Assembly (NCBI RefSeq): GCF_029784165.1
Contig: NC_073696.1
Coordinates: 89,041,310 to 89,105,309 of the forward strand
Length of the DNA: 64,000 bases
From: Wyeomyia smithii
Taxonomy: Eukaryota; Arthropoda; Insecta; Diptera; Culicidae
Direction of reading: 5' to 3'
Position 1 is the stretch's first letter. Each line of letters starts with the position of its first letter. A program made the translations under genes and the position numbers. The notes beneath the pieces were generated by a model that saw nothing but the letters and a program-made list of their open reading frames with translations, was not told where the DNA came from and ran no database searches. Positions 32,064 through 44,929 of the stretch are shown here, one piece after another.

Positions 32064-35000
32064 GATGTTCTTTTGCTTGAATTGCAGTTAAACCACTTTT
32101 CAAATATCTGCCGCTTCACGAGCGATCGACATTGACATACGAAAAATAAAAAATCTCTCAGAGTTGCAGGAAGTTGCAGCTAATTTTTATATATTTTGTA
32201 GAGGACACTTCAAGCAAACTTTTGATGCTTGTTTTAGAGAGGAACTCGGTGGAACTTTTTTTAAAATGCTATTGAAAGTTTGAGTTCGCGTTTTTTTAAG
32301 GATTAATACCTTCACCAACTCATCATACCGAATGATCATACACGCAATCGAAACCAATTCTCTCTATCAATGAAATATATTGTACTAACCATGATTGTTA
32401 TTTTCCATTTTGTTGTATTGGAATACACGAAGTAATTAAGTTTTACCAACGTTTAGAAAACGCGCGACAATTCAGCACGATATGTGAAACTAATGATTGC
32501 TCTGGACGCTGACGCTTGCTATGCTTGTATTACAATTTGTGATGCTTCCCAAAGCTCACCAATACTTGTTCACAACCCAGGAGATATCTGTGAACACTTC
32601 TGGGTACTTGGTGCATCCAAATAAAAAAGAAAGAAAACCGATTTTTGTCTATGGCTCAACGCACTGTGCGTCGCACAGGTCGCAACAAAAAGCTGGTCAA
32701 AATAAGAAAAAAGTTTTTTGAAGCTTTTTGAATCCGCTATATTTTTTTCTGCAGCTTAAATAAATGCTTCACAAAATGTTATTACTCGATTAACGTTAAA
32801 CGGTATTTACATTTGCTGGGAGCGCTGTTAACATTGACAAATTTTCAAGCATTTTTTTGGGAATCGAACCATATTTAGTACCAAATTGTGCCAGGCGTCA
32901 AAAAACGACAATTGATCAAAATTTGTAGCAAATTAGTTGTTTATGTTCCATGCATTGGCAAACCAGTTGATAGAAAATTCGAAATTAGAAAATTAAAAAC
33001 TACTTTCAAGAAGTTTTCGAAATTAGTGTATTTCATATATTTTCGAGAGTTTTCAATATTACAAAAGTTATCAAATCTCGCGGAATCCGATCATATAACC
33101 TTCGGGGGAATGAAAGTTCATAACTTAACTTTGACGTACAGTGTTCACGCGTACATTGGAAATGGAAAAATTATAAAATACCTGTTGGGTCCCTGCTTCA
33201 TGCTCCAAACAGAAGTTTAGCTCAACACTGATTATCTGTAATAGAATCATGTTTCATGAGTCGCGAAATAAAAATAAACCAAACTTGTGAAGTCTTCTAA
33301 TTTTGTTTTGGCATAAAAGCCAAATTAAAACTACTATTTGGATTCAACACATCAAGAAGTATCAGGTACCATTCAAGAGTTTATTTAATTGAATATTCAG
33401 CTGTCAATTTTCCTTCGCTTAAGCGTTAGATTAACTACACTTAGGACAAAAACATGAAAAAATGCAAGGGCTACTGGGATTCAAAACGAAACACAACATG
33501 TTTCCTTATGGTTATCATGATTTAAACATGATTTAATCATAAAATTACAATTTTTGAACACATTAAAAATAATTGGTACCAAATAACTGTGAAAAGTGAT
33601 GTGCAAATTTTCAGTTAGGCATGTTTAGCTGCGAAGCAAAAATGGTGGTCATGTTTAATACATATAGGTATTATATAAGTATATATTTATGTATGTCAGT
33701 TTTTTGTTTTTCCTAAGCTTCGTCATTTACGTAACATCATCTTTCATACGATCTATCTTTCTATTCTGCGAAGGAAAAAAATAAGTAAATCGCAAATTCA
33801 TAAATTGTAAAACTTGTTTCTGTTGATGTTGAGAGATTATGAGAGATTTTAAATCTGATTATTCTGAAATCATTTATTTCCACTCCTCACTCAAATATTA
33901 CCCACATTATTGCTAAAAAGCAGCGAAAATAATGTTGACTAGGTTTCCCTCAAGTTAGCCTGACAAGGTCATTTTCAATTGACAATTATCAGGTTATAGT
34001 AACGCTTTGATCCGTCTGATTTGTATCATTTGCGAGCACCTTGTGAGTCACTCGAAAACTTCTCGAGAGCTCTTGGTACTTTTTGACAGCTGAAGGGTTT
34101 GAAAATAAAGGCGGTAATTTTCAATTCAAAGCGGAGATTATGAACGTCACTCTCATACGACGACTCTCAATTGAAAATGGCAATGAGCGCTGACAAAGGT
34201 ATAGGGAAGAGCGAGAAAAGGGAATCACGATGATATGAAACGGAAGACGCTGACACCAGTTTAACAACCCGAAGTGAAACTAGTGATCAACAGCTAAAAA
34301 AAACTCCGGAATATCGATCGGAACTTGTAGACGTATTAATTGGATGCCATTGCCGTTCCAACTGCATCTTGCGGTGTGAGAAAACGATCACTGAACGACG
34401 TGATGCGGTGCTAATTTCCAATAAAACGCTGAAGGAAAGAAAAGGGACATAGTATGCGTCAGCATCTCCGTCAATTGAGACAGTCATCAGTTTCATTTGA
34501 AACGACAAGATGAAGAAAGACTGGAAAGAAAGAAAGAGGTGAACCGATAACTGTATCCGAAAGGAATCAAATGAAAATGAAACTGTTCGAATCGAAATGA
34601 CGGCGTGAAATATTCAGTTTCATTGTTTTGTTTCTAAAATGTAGAGCGCTGGTCAGGACTATGTCCTGCACCGTGTGTCTATTTGAAAAAAAATTTTTTT
34701 TGTATTTTTAAATTCAGCTGAATATAATTTGTTAGCTAACTATGTTTTGTTTTCTTTGGAAAAAATTTCAGAATAAAAATAATAGATTTTTTTAGATATT
34801 AATTTTATCTTTTAATCGTTGTATTTTTTTTCTAAAAATAAGACTTTTTTGTCTCGGGACAACATAACTGTCCAACACTATGCTAAGCATATTGTACCAA
34901 TCAACAGATGGATTTCGGATCAGGTTCGGGCTTTATTATGTCGAGTACGGATCAGGTTCGAGTTTGGTTAAAAGAAACTTGGGGTTTGGGTTTGAAAACC

Positions 35001-35162
35001 TTAAACCCGACCATCTCAAATAAGCATAATAGTGTTCAATATCATGCAACTGCAAAACTGAAACATTTTAATACCGTTAGAGGTTCAAATCACTGAATCA
35101 GACTCAAATTGGTATACAAAATCGACCCCTAAAAAGCTCGGGATCTGGTTCAAAAATTTTGG
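32064..35162. other. AT-rich DNA with no recognised gene
   Basis: The 110-codon plus ORF at 32888-33220 (MPGVKKRQLIKICSK at its start) is not recognisable and has ordinary AT-rich composition. GGTTCGGGTTT-type phrases recur at 34910-35180. They continue on the far side of I-clade copy A at 41248, which shows that copy A split one stretch. Confidence 0.35.
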
Positions 35163-35639
35163 GTTCAGGTCGGTTTGGTTTGGTTTAAGATTATTTATCT
35201 TCTAGCTCATATGCGGTAGCTTAACGGAGCAGTGTTTACAATGTATTGGCTTTTAAATTTAAAAAGAAGCGAATTTTGTTAGAAGGAGTTATCGTTACGC
35301 CCGATTTACTGGGGTTAGTATGGCATTGCCATTTTCTGGTTGGGAATTTTAAGGTTGGGAGTTGCAATTGTTTTTAAAGAGGTGATTTACATAAAAAATA
35401 AAACTGACTTATCTCTAGTAATTGATAACTATTCGCTTATATCTAATATCTAAAAAATTACTTAATTTTTCGATTTTTTTGCACTGCTTAGATTAGAAGT
35501 ATGTATCGTGGCAGAGTCTCGCTATGAGTGCCGCGTTGTTTCTGCTTTGTGTAAGTTTTCTGTATCTCCAGTATGCTCGTCAATCAGTACATAGTGGGTT
35601 GGGTATTCTGGTGAATATACAAAAGATTTTTTTTTTTAA

Positions 35640-38600
35640 CGTTAATGTTGGCTTTTTTAGGAACAAGTATAGTTCTGACATATACTGGAAATTACCGCTT
35701 CCCAGAATATCTCAAACGGGAACGTTCGGTTGTCTTCCTCGGGCCCGAAGGGAATCTGTTAGCTTGGACCTAGCACCAAAGAATTCGGTACACGACCAAA
35801 CAACATGCTCGATGTCATGGTAGCCATCGCCACAAACGCAGTGATTACTGTCTACAAGCCCTATACGAAAGAGATGCGTGTTTAACGTGTAGTGATTGGA
35901 CATAAGTCTGGACATCACGCGAATGAAGTCCCGACCTACATCCAACCCCTTGAACCATGCTTTCGTCGATACCTTAGAAGAAATGGAATGTAGCCACCGT
36001 CCCAGTTCATCTGAATTCCATGATAATTGCCAACTATTGAGTGTTCTCTGACGCAAAATACTATAAAATTCATCATAAGCAATTGGTCTTTCATAAATAT
36101 TGCCATCAATAGCACCCACCTTAGCTAAAGCGTCAGCCTTTCCATTGCCCGGAATAGAACAATGAGAAGGGACCCACGCTAAGGTAACCCGGTATTTTTA
36201 ATCTGTTAAAGCACTTAAAAACCGCCGTATTTTCCCCAGGAAATCCGGGGTGTGCTTCACAGGCTTCATCGATCGCAGAGCCTCAATGGAACTGAGATTA
36301 TCTGTGAAGATGAAGTAGTGGTCTATGGGTAGGGTTTCGATGATCCCAAGGGAGTACTGAATAGCAGCAAGTTCTGCGACGTACACGGAAGCAGGAGCAT
36401 CGAGTTTGTAGGAGGCGGTAAAATTTTCGTGGAAAACACCGAAGCCAGTGGACTCATCTAGATTAAATCCGTCAGTGAAAAATCTTTCATCACAACTAAC
36501 ATGTTTGAACTTATTGGAAAAAATCTTTGGGATCTCTTGCGGTCGTAATTGATCCGGGATACCAATAATGTCTTCTTTCATGGTGGTGTCGAAGAATATA
36601 GCATTATTAGAAGTATCTAAAAGTGCGACATTGGAGGAATCGTATGAGAAGGATTAATATCTTGAGCCATATAGTCAAAATATAAAGTCATAAATCTGGA
36701 TTGAGATTGAAGGTCGACCAACCTCTAGAAATTTTCAATTACTAATGGGTTCATAACTGTGCATCGAATAAGCAACCGGTAAGAGAGATTCCAAAAACGA
36801 TGTTTCAACGGAAGAATACCCGCTAGCACTTCAAGACTCATCGTATGGGTCGACTGCATGCAACTTAAGGCAATACGCAAACAACGATATTGTATTCTCT
36901 CTAATTTTATAATGTGCGTGTTCGCGGCGGAGCGAAAGCAGAAACACCCGTACTCAAGAACTGACAATATCGTTGTTTGGTATAACCTTAGAAGGTCTCC
37001 TGGGTGAGCACCCCACCAAGTTCCGGTAATCGTACGAAGAAAATTAATCCTCTGTTGTCATTTTTGTGTCAGATACCTAATATGACAAGCCCAGGTGCAT
37101 TTAGAGTCGAACCAGACCCCGAGATATTTAGCGACTAAAACCTGAGTGATCGTTTTACCCGTTAGTAGGAGCTGCAGCTGAGCTGGGTTATGCTTCCTAG
37201 AAAAAACGACCAGCTCAGTTTTCTCCGGAGAGAATTCGATACCCAGCTTAAGAGCCCATTCAGACAAATTGTCTAAGGTATCTTGTAATGGTCCGTCTGC
37301 TATCGTCTGCAAGTTGCCTTAGCGTGCATGAATTTGCAAGACATTCATCGATGTCATTGACGTAAAAATTATATAAGAGAGGACTTAAACATGAGCCCTG
37401 GGGAAGGCCCATGTAACTAATTCGGGAAGTTGTCGAATCACCATGTGAGAAATACATATGCTTTTCTGACAACAAATTGAGCAAAAAATTATTCAAATTT
37501 GGTGAAAGTCCCTTCAAATGAAGTTTCTCGGTTAAAACTTCTACAGAGACAAAGTCAAAAGCCCCCTTAATGTTCAAGAATGCAGAAGCCATTTGCTCTT
37601 TTCAAACAAAGGCGAGTTGAATTTCAGTAGAAAGCAACGCTAGGCAATCGTTCGTCCCTTTGCCCCGGCGGAAGCCAAATTGAGTATCTGAAAGTAAGAG
37701 GATCATTTTCTCCATTAATTTCCGGAGGCAAGAGAGCATAGCAATCGGCCTATAAGAATTGTGATCAGAGGCAGGTTTCCCGGGTTTTCGAATAGCAATG
37801 ACTTTTAACTTCTCTCCAGTCTTGCGGAACAATATTCAGCTCAAGAAACTTGTTGAACAAATTCAACAAGCGTCTTTTCGCAGAGTCGGGTATATTCTTC
37901 AACAGGTTGAATTTGATTCTATCCAACCCTGGAGCCTTATTGTTGCACGACAGGAGAGCCATTGAAAATTCCAACATCGAAAATGGAGGCTCTTCCGTAG
38001 TTACTAAAAACGCGTCGCGAAAGGTCTTCTGTCCTGGTACAGAATCCGGACAGACCTTTTTGGCGAAATCAAGGATCCAGCGATCTGAATACTCCTCACT
38101 CTCATTCGAAACGTCACGATTCCGCATGCGCCTGGCGGTATCCCAAAGAGTGCTCATCGCTGTTTCCCTCGACAACGTGTTTACAAACCGCCGCCAGTAT
38201 CCGTGTTTTTTCGCTTTCATCAAGCTCTTCATCTGCCTGTCCAGCACCTCGTACCTTCGAAGCAGCTTAACAGATCCGTACTTCCGGTAGTCCTTATACG
38301 CCGAGGACCTTCGCGCGTACAGCTCAGAGCACTCTTTGTCCCACCACTTGGTAGGAGGACGCCGTCTTATCGTTGCCCCGGGTATCGGTTTCATCTGAGC
38401 TTGAGTCGCGGCGTCGATGATCAAGCCAGAAAGGAGCGCGTATTCTTCCTCCGGAGGAAGTTCCTCGTAGGACTCGATGGATTCCACAATAATCGTCTTA
38501 TAAGACTTCCAATCGATATTACGTGTGAGGTCATACGCAATATTGACTGGATCCGTTGGAGTTGACCCATTAGCAATTAAGATAACGATTGGTAGGTGAT

Positions 38601-39249
38601 CACTACCGTGGGGATCATTGATTACTTTCCACCGGCAATCTAACGCTAGTGATGTCGAGCAAAGGGATAGGTCGAGCACGCTTTCACGGGCTGGAGGATT
38701 AGGTACACGTGTCGCTTCCCCAGTATTCAAGAGTGTCATATTGAAGTCGTCGATCAAGTTACAAATTAAAGAAGATCGGTTGTCGTCGTACAGCGACCCC
38801 CATAGCGAACAGTGAGAGTTAAAATCTCCCAATATCAAAAAAGGCGCAGGAAGCAACTCTGCTATATCAGTAAGTTGCCTCTGTTCAATCCGCGCGGACG
38901 GAGGGATATATATCGAAGCAAGGCATAGGTCTTTTCCATTCAAATTCGTTTGAATGGCAACGACTTCAATATTTGAGACCGGGGGGAGGTCGATTTTAAA
39001 AAAAGAATAGCACTTTTTGATCCCTAAAAGTACCTCTCCACCGTGTGAGTCTCGATCTCGACGAATGATGTTGAAATCGTCGAAATTATGTTGGTCATTT
39101 GAATTGAGAAAAGTTTCACAGAGCGCGAACGCATCACAATTGTATGTGTTTATCAAATGTGAAAATAAATCGAATTTGGGGATGATACTTCTACAGTTCC
39201 ACTGTAACACAGTGACAAAATTCCTAACCTCTTTCGACGTATTAGTCAT
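35640..39249 (-). pseudogene. I-clade copy A ORF2: endonuclease, RT, RNase H
   Basis: The start ATG (39247-39249) overlaps the ORF1 stop in ATGACTAA. Residues 1-230 are the endonuclease (LQWNCRSIIPKFD, LILGDFNSHCSLWGS, PHGSDHLPIV). RT then follows, with NNKAPGLDRIKFNLL, SYRPIAMLSCLRKLMEKMIL, FGFRRGKGTNDCLA, NIKGAFDFVSV (motif A), GLPQGSCLSPLLYNF (motif B) and RQLADDS (motif C). A deletion of roughly a dozen codons follows the ADD box near 37315. RNase H text reads FFTDGFNLD, VYVAELAAIQYSL and IFTDNLSS. The C-terminal NHCVCGDGYHDIEHVVWSC is a Cys/His motif. Frame breaks occur near 37790, 37600, 37315, 36970 and 36590. Confidence 0.85.
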
Positions 39250-40615
39250 CGAAAGATATGATAGCTGAAATGAGGGGCCAAGTTGCTGTGAGTTGCTTCA
39301 AAAAGGTTTTCACTGTAGGGAGAAGGGCAAGAAGAATGTTTTGAAGGGGATCTGGTATGTTGAATGTTTTAAATATCCAGTCCACAATATCAGAGAATTT
39401 TATGAACCCTGTTTCTTTTTTATTCTCTGCTCGGGAAATTGGTGCACAAGGGGTTTTTGGTGACCCGGGAAGCGGTGGGTACTCCTGGTTTGAATTAAAA
39501 TTGAAACCGGGAGGTACCTGCTTCGGTTTTTCCTCACCGCTTCCCTTACGTGTTGTTTTATTTATCATTCCGCTATCTTACGACCTTTACAAGAAAGATT
39601 AGGAGAGTTAATCATTCTCCTCTTCCTAGATCCTTCGGGCAAAGCATAAGAACACCCTTCGACGGGATCGTCAGATGTACCCTCATCGGTGGGCAAAAAG
39701 GAAATGATGTTTCCTGTCGACGGTGGCTCAGCTCTCTTCAGCATTTCTGCGAAAGAGCGCTTTGATCGTTCCTTGAGGAAACGCTCTATTTTCTCCTCGC
39801 GCTGTTTGTATGCGGGACATGCCGAAAGATCATGCCGAGGGCCCTCGCAATAAAGACACTTCTCAGTGCCTTCGTTGCAGACGGTCTCAGCGTGATTGTT
39901 TCCGCACTTACTGCAGCGTGCCTTGTTGCAGCAGTAGGTGGCTGTATGACCCAACTGCTTGGAGTTCTGGCAGTGCATGACCCGCGGTACAAAAAGGCGT
40001 ACAGGCAGACGAACCCTGTCTAGAAGGGTGTAGTTCGGCAATGCAGATCCAGCAAAGGTCACCCGAAAGAAATCCGAGGGGGAGAATTTCTTCTTCCCTT
40101 CTTCGATGGATACTGAATGTAATTACTTACAATCGAGTATCTTTACACTTTGCAGCACAGAGTTTTTAAAACAGCCCACTCCGTGACGCAAAATGTCATC
40201 GACAGTGACAGTCGATTTCTACATCCTTGGCAGGAATGTACACGCGATACTCTCTCGTGAAGAGCTCGCAGCCAGCAATCGCGTTTGCTTGCTTCAAGCT
40301 ATTCACGACAACTCGCAGTTTGTTCGGCCTAACCTTTGTAATTTCGGTTACGTCCGAAAACTTTTTTGCCAGATCTTTGCCAATTTGAATAATGTTCAAA
40401 GGCTTTTTTATTGGCCTGAAGAAGACAACGTAGGGACCTTTCGAGTTATCTGGGTGAGCTTTTACCCTTACTTCTGGTACCCTTGGTACAGGGCTAGGTA
40501 AAGGGTAGGGTATATGGGAAGGTACAGGGGAATTGATGGGGGAGATTTCAATATCTTCCCCATTTGTTTCGATATCCAGGAATAATTCCATCTGCATATC
40601 ATCCATTTTATTCAA
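39242..40615 (-). pseudogene. I-clade copy A ORF1 (Gag-like), broken
   Basis: An RNA-binding nucleoprotein that coats the element transcript. The N-terminal 140 codons contain EITKVRPNKLRVVVNSLKQA and ELFTREYRVYIPAKDVEID, with breaks at about 40190 and a TAA in CK*LHSVS near 40118-40126. The middle part RVTFAGSALPNYTLLDRVRL leads into three CCHC knuckles. The first is CQNSKQLGHTATYC, where the second Cys is Ser, so it probably cannot bind zinc. The others are CSKCGNNHAETVC and CLYCEGPRHDLSAC. A stop at 39565 splits off the C-terminal piece (FSDIVDWIFKTFNIPDPLQN), which ends SFDD at 39242. Confidence 0.82.
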
Positions 40616-41233
40616 ACTGGCGGGAGCAATTTGCTCTACCGCAAACTAACGGTAAAATACCAGGACAAGATGGGGTGTCAAATTATTGGTAATTAAATAA
40701 AAAAACAATTTGCCAAAATAAGATTATTTGAATACAAAAAAAGGCAACCGTAAATGAAATAATAAAAATAATAATATTGAAAGTGAATACTTCACCAAAC
40801 TTTCGGGGTTGCTTCCTCCACGACCTGCTAACTGGATTAATCCTGTGATGAGCGACGTGGCAGAATAAAAATACTCCAACTGCAGGTTGAACAAAGCGTC
40901 TCGGCAAAACGAACAATGCTCCAACAGCGGCTGCAAAAGTCGTCACCGCCGCTAGTGGGTTGCCGGCGCCTGGCGGCGCGGGGGGAAACTGCTCCTTCTG
41001 CTGGTTATTTTATTGTCACTGCACCGAAAACACAAGCAGTACGGATACCGTCTGCACACAATGTCGAAATCTTTTCTCCGGCTGCTGGACGGCTATGTCT
41101 AGCCCGCACCGGCACCGAAAGACACAAGCGATAAACGCACCGACCGACTACAAAGCTGTATTGTTTTATCGGGTGATCAGCTAACGGAACGTTGAAAGAT
41201 GCTTCCTTTCTCGGCGATAGCAGAGAAGCGAAT
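40616..41233 (-). other. Probable 5' UTR and internal promoter of I-clade copy A
   Basis: This non-coding leader lies between ORF1 and the 5' target repeat. It has a GC-rich core (40930-41130). Family knowledge: I elements have an internal pol II promoter at the very 5' end. No specific promoter motif is claimed. Confidence 0.45.
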
Positions 41234-41363
41234 GTTCAGGTCGGTTTCTTGGGTTTGGATTTGGTTCCGATTTGATCGAAAAAAAATCGGGTCGAAAAGA
41301 AAATCGAAAAAAATATCAAACCAGATCATTTCTAATGTATATCGCAGCTATTTACTTTTTTAA

Positions 41364-43319
41364 GGTGAAACGGTGTGGAAACCAAAAATGGCCGACTTCG
41401 AGCCACCGCTTCGAACCTTCGAAAGCACAAGACTCGAAAAAAGTGAATGGGTCACCTGTGAAAACGCTATTTCATGTTTGCTGCGGTGAAGCAAATATAA
41501 AATAGCGTTTTCACAGGGAATGCCACAACGGTCCAGAAACCAAATTTAGGGGGAAATTTAGGACTAGAGCTCTATAGCAACATTTTAGAAAAAAATTCTT
41601 CTACAAAGTTGTTACATATGATAAACCGCTTATTGAAAAATTATCAAAAATTAGGGTGACCAACATTTTCGATGCAATCAAGTATCTAACTTTTTTATCT
41701 GTATAGATAGAAGAAAATTTTGTTCTACAATGTTATTGCTCCGGTAATTTAAAGTAACTATGTAAAAAAAAGTTTTTCTATATCTTTGAAAACAACCGAT
41801 TCTTATTGAAAAAACACATTTTGCGCTCTAACTTTTTTATTCTAAGTTTCATCTCGAAACTGTCTTTGAACGACTTTTAGAGATTTTCAGGAGAAATATT
41901 TTGCAATGCAGAAATCGTGAATATCTCAATTTTCCTCAAAGTTATTAATATTTTTCATCAAAAAATATGCGTTTTTCAATTGTATGTCATTCTTTTTGGG
42001 GCAAACGTAAAAAATATCTCTTGGTCTCATTTTAAAGGGCTTACTTGACTCTATAAATGGAAGAATTTTCAAAAATATGTCATTTTTTAGATTTGAGTAA
42101 ATTCAATTTAAAAGCAAGACGAAAATTTCAATAATTTTATACATTATGCAAATAAAAGCACCCAGATTTATTTTTTTTTTGTATTTTTTCTTATAACTAG
42201 GAATAATTACCTTTAATTTGATCCAAAAAGATTGAAAATCGATGAACTGGTTCAAAAGTTATCAATTTTTTTTAAAATTATCTACATCGAAACAGTCGTT
42301 TTTTATGGTCACCCTATTTCGAAGTTGGTCACGAAAAGTGCTTTAATTGTGCTCGAAATCGCAGGGATGGATCTATGTTGAAAAAAATCAAACCCGTATT
42401 GTTTCGTTGGGTTGTTAGGGGGACAATCTCTTAATTAGGTTGACCATAAAAAACGACTGTTTCGATGTATTTAATTTGAAAAAAAATTCATAACTTTTGA
42501 GCCAGTTGATCGATTTTCGATCTTTTTGGGTCCAACTAAAGGTAATTACTTCTAGTTATGGGAAAAAATACCAAGAAATAAATCTGGGTGCTTTTATAAG
42601 CATAATTTATAAAATTATTGAAATTTTCGTCTTGGTTTTAAATTGAATTTAGTCTAGTTTAAAAAACAACATATTTTTAAAAATTCTTCCATTTATAGAG
42701 TAAAGATTGCCCTTCAAAATGAGACCAAGAGATATTTTTTTATGTTTGGCCCAAAAAAAACGACATACAAATGAAAAACGCATACTTTTTTTATGAAAAA
42801 TATCAATAACTTTGAGGAAAATAGAGATATTTATGATGTCAGCATTGCAAATTGTTTCTCTTAAAAAGCTCTAAAAGTCGTTTGAAGCCAGTTTTGAGAT
42901 GACACTTAAAATAAAAAAGTTAGAGCGTAATATGTGTTTTTCAATATAAATTGGTTGTTTTCAAAGATAGAGAAAAACTTTATTCTACAAAGTTACTTAA
43001 AATTAATGGAGCTTTAACATTTTAGAACAAGTTTTTCTTCTATATACAAAGATAAAAAAGTTAGATACTTGATTGCATCGAAAATGTTGGTCACTCTAAT
43101 TTTTGATAATTTTTCAATAAGCAATTTATCATATGTAACAACTTTGTAGAAGAAAGTTTTTCTCTAAAATGTTGCTATAGAGCTCTAGACCCAAATTTCC
43201 CCTTAAATTTGGTTTCTGGACCATTGTGGAATGTCATAACTGTTTTCGAGTCTTGTGCTTCTAAAAATTCGAAGCGGTGGCTCGAAGCCGGCCATCTTTG
43301 GATTCAACACCGTTTCACC
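41364..43319. mobile_element. 1.96-kb TTAA-flanked near-perfect palindrome
   Basis: TTAA occurs at 41360-41363 and 43320-43323. The first bases inside are GGTGAAACGGTGT on the left and, inverted, ACACCGTTTCACC on the right. The two arms (about 0.93 kb each) are reverse complements throughout, for example AGGGTGACCAACATTTTCGA near 41653 against its complement near 43080. The turn is near 42380. No ORF is seen. TTAA duplication is characteristic of piggyBac and Kolobok transposases, so it is probably a MITE moved by one of these. Confidence 0.82.
41455..41517. repeat. 63-bp hairpin present only in the left arm of the palindrome
   Basis: The arms CCTGTGAAAACGCTATTT and AAATAGCGTTTTCACAGG pair over about 28 bases (including TGCT/AGCA) around the loop GCGGTGA. 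The opposite arm of the palindrome at 43235-43250 lacks it, so it is a later insertion or a replaced segment. The shape resembles a miRNA precursor, but there is no evidence of expression. Confidence 0.6.
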
Positions 43320-43440
43320 TTAAGTATACGAAAAATTGACAAATATTGATTTATATCGGGACTTAAGGGGGAATTCTTCTAGTGACCTAAATCAAATGAG
43401 AAGATTTGGAACTCCTTGGTAATCGATAAATTTATGGAGG

Positions 43441-43636
43441 ACGGGACACGAGGCATATGGACGCTAGGCATATGGATGTTAGGCATACAGACGCGAGGCA
43501 TAATGGATGTGAGGCATAATGGATACGAGGCATACTGCCAAAAGGCATAACGAACGCGAGGCCGAATGGACACAAGGCCGAATGCACGCGAGGCCGAATG
43601 GACGCGAGGCCGAATGGACGCGAGGCCGAATGCGAT
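43441..43636 (+). repeat. 16-bp minisatellite GGACGCGAGGCCGAAT, left array (~12 units)
   Basis: The outer seven or so units end in GGCATAT/GGCATAAT and the inner five end in GGCCGAAT. Lengths are 15-16 bases. ORFs through it are an effect of the period. Confidence 0.9.
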
Positions 43637-44254
43637 GTTGTACGATCGCATGAGATCCAATTATGTCGTTCAGGTGTTATTATATTCCTAAAGAGTTTAA
43701 GTTGGGTATAATACTTTTCTTGAAATCATGCGGCGAAGACTCATAGTAGGGTGCCAGCCAAAATGGTCATCTCGAATTTCAAAAAAAACCCTATACAAAA
43801 TGTTCACCTGCTCGAAAAAACACCCCGTGCAAAATTTCAGGTCAATCGGACTTAAAATGGGGTGGCGCAAAGCGATTGGAGTTTGGCTTTTTTGAAAACC
43901 GGAAAATCACCCAACGGGAGGGGGTACGTGAAATTTCGGTTTTCGAATTTTTTTTTTATGCCAAATCACTTAAAAACGCATGAAACGTCGAGAATTGAAG
44001 TCACCTGAAAAAAAAATTTTTTCGCAAAAATCTGCTCTCTGGGACTTAGTCGTTTTTTCAATTGTGGAAGGCAAAGTTCAAAATGTTTAGAATTTTATCT
44101 TTGGAAATTGATCACTAGTCTCTCGAAATAGCTTGTAGAATGATATACCCTATAACTAGCATCTAATACATTATGTTTCATTAGGATGGTTCATTTATTC
44201 GGCATAGGGTGGTTCATAATGTTGTGAAAAATAAGTAAAAAATAAAAAAAGCAC

Positions 44255-44925
44255 TTCGGTTCGTTTGATTGGTGTGACGACTTCGACAAAGTTGTAGATA
44301 ATAATTCGGCCTTTCCAAAAAAATTACATTAAAAAAATTATTCGTTCAAAAGTTAGAAGAAAGATTAAAAATTAAATATTCAAAAGGGCTCATTTTTTAA
44401 AAACTTGATTTTTTAAATAAAACCCACGAAAGATTACCAAAACAATGAAACCAGTCCGATCATATAGAAATCAAGAAAAATAAGTTATCATATTTTGAAA
44501 AAAAAAATAATTTTTGAAAAAAAAACTTTATTTTCTATTAATTTTTTAAAGGCTTTTTTTTTTTTTTTGAAAGGACAAATCTACAACTTTGCCGACGGTT
44601 TATTTGATTGGCATAGTGTATCTGGCAAAGTTGTGAATAATAACTTCGTTCCTCAAAAAAAAATGTACCCTGAAAAAAAAAATTTTAAAAATATTACTTT
44701 ATTTCTGATTTCTCCATGGCCGGTAGTTTTTTTTTAAAAAAATCGGTTTTTTAAATGGGCTGTTTTCTATAATCAATTTATAACTTTCTTTTGTTTTTTT
44801 TTTAAATTAGTAATTTGTTTTCAGAGTATAATTTTTTTTTAAAAAACAAAACTATTATCTATGACTTTGCCGAAGATGTCACACCGCTCAAACGAACCGT
44901 GTTGGCTCTAAAAAATTTTGTAATC
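44255..44925. repeat. Inner inverted repeat within the 3.3-kb foldback
   Basis: CTTCGGTTCGTTTGATTGGT, then GTGACGACTTCGACAAAGTT (44260-44297), pairs with AACTTTGCCGAAGATGTCAC and the text after it at 44870-44910. A third related unit at 44597-44640 (GGTTTATTTGATTGGCATAG) indicates tandem copies. Its centre is offset from that of the outer arms, so it is probably a separate insertion. Confidence 0.6.
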
Positions 44926-44929
44926 ATCA

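Larger units (their letters stand above)
35177..41233 (-). mobile_element. I-clade non-LTR retrotransposon, copy A, about 6.1 kb
   Basis: Reading leftward it holds a 5' UTR (41233-40616), ORF1 with CCHC knuckles, ORF2 (endonuclease, RT, RNase H, C-terminal cysteine region) and a 3' UTR. RNase H after RT places it in the I group, which includes the mosquito MosquI family (identity not checked). The direct repeat GTTCAGGTCGGTTT occurs at 35163-35176 and 41234-41247. The outer flanks on both sides are the same GGGTTTGG-type sequence, so the repeat is probably the target duplication. Both ORFs carry several stops and shifts. Confidence 0.78.

Noticed and set aside
32888..33220. 110-codon plus ORF
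   Set aside because: AT-rich, no motif recognised, no supporting neighbours.
43441..43636. Regular short repeats suggesting a CRISPR array
   Set aside because: Repeats are contiguous 16-mers with no unique spacers, mirrored at 46545-46735, in a eukaryotic transposon-rich sequence. This is a minisatellite.
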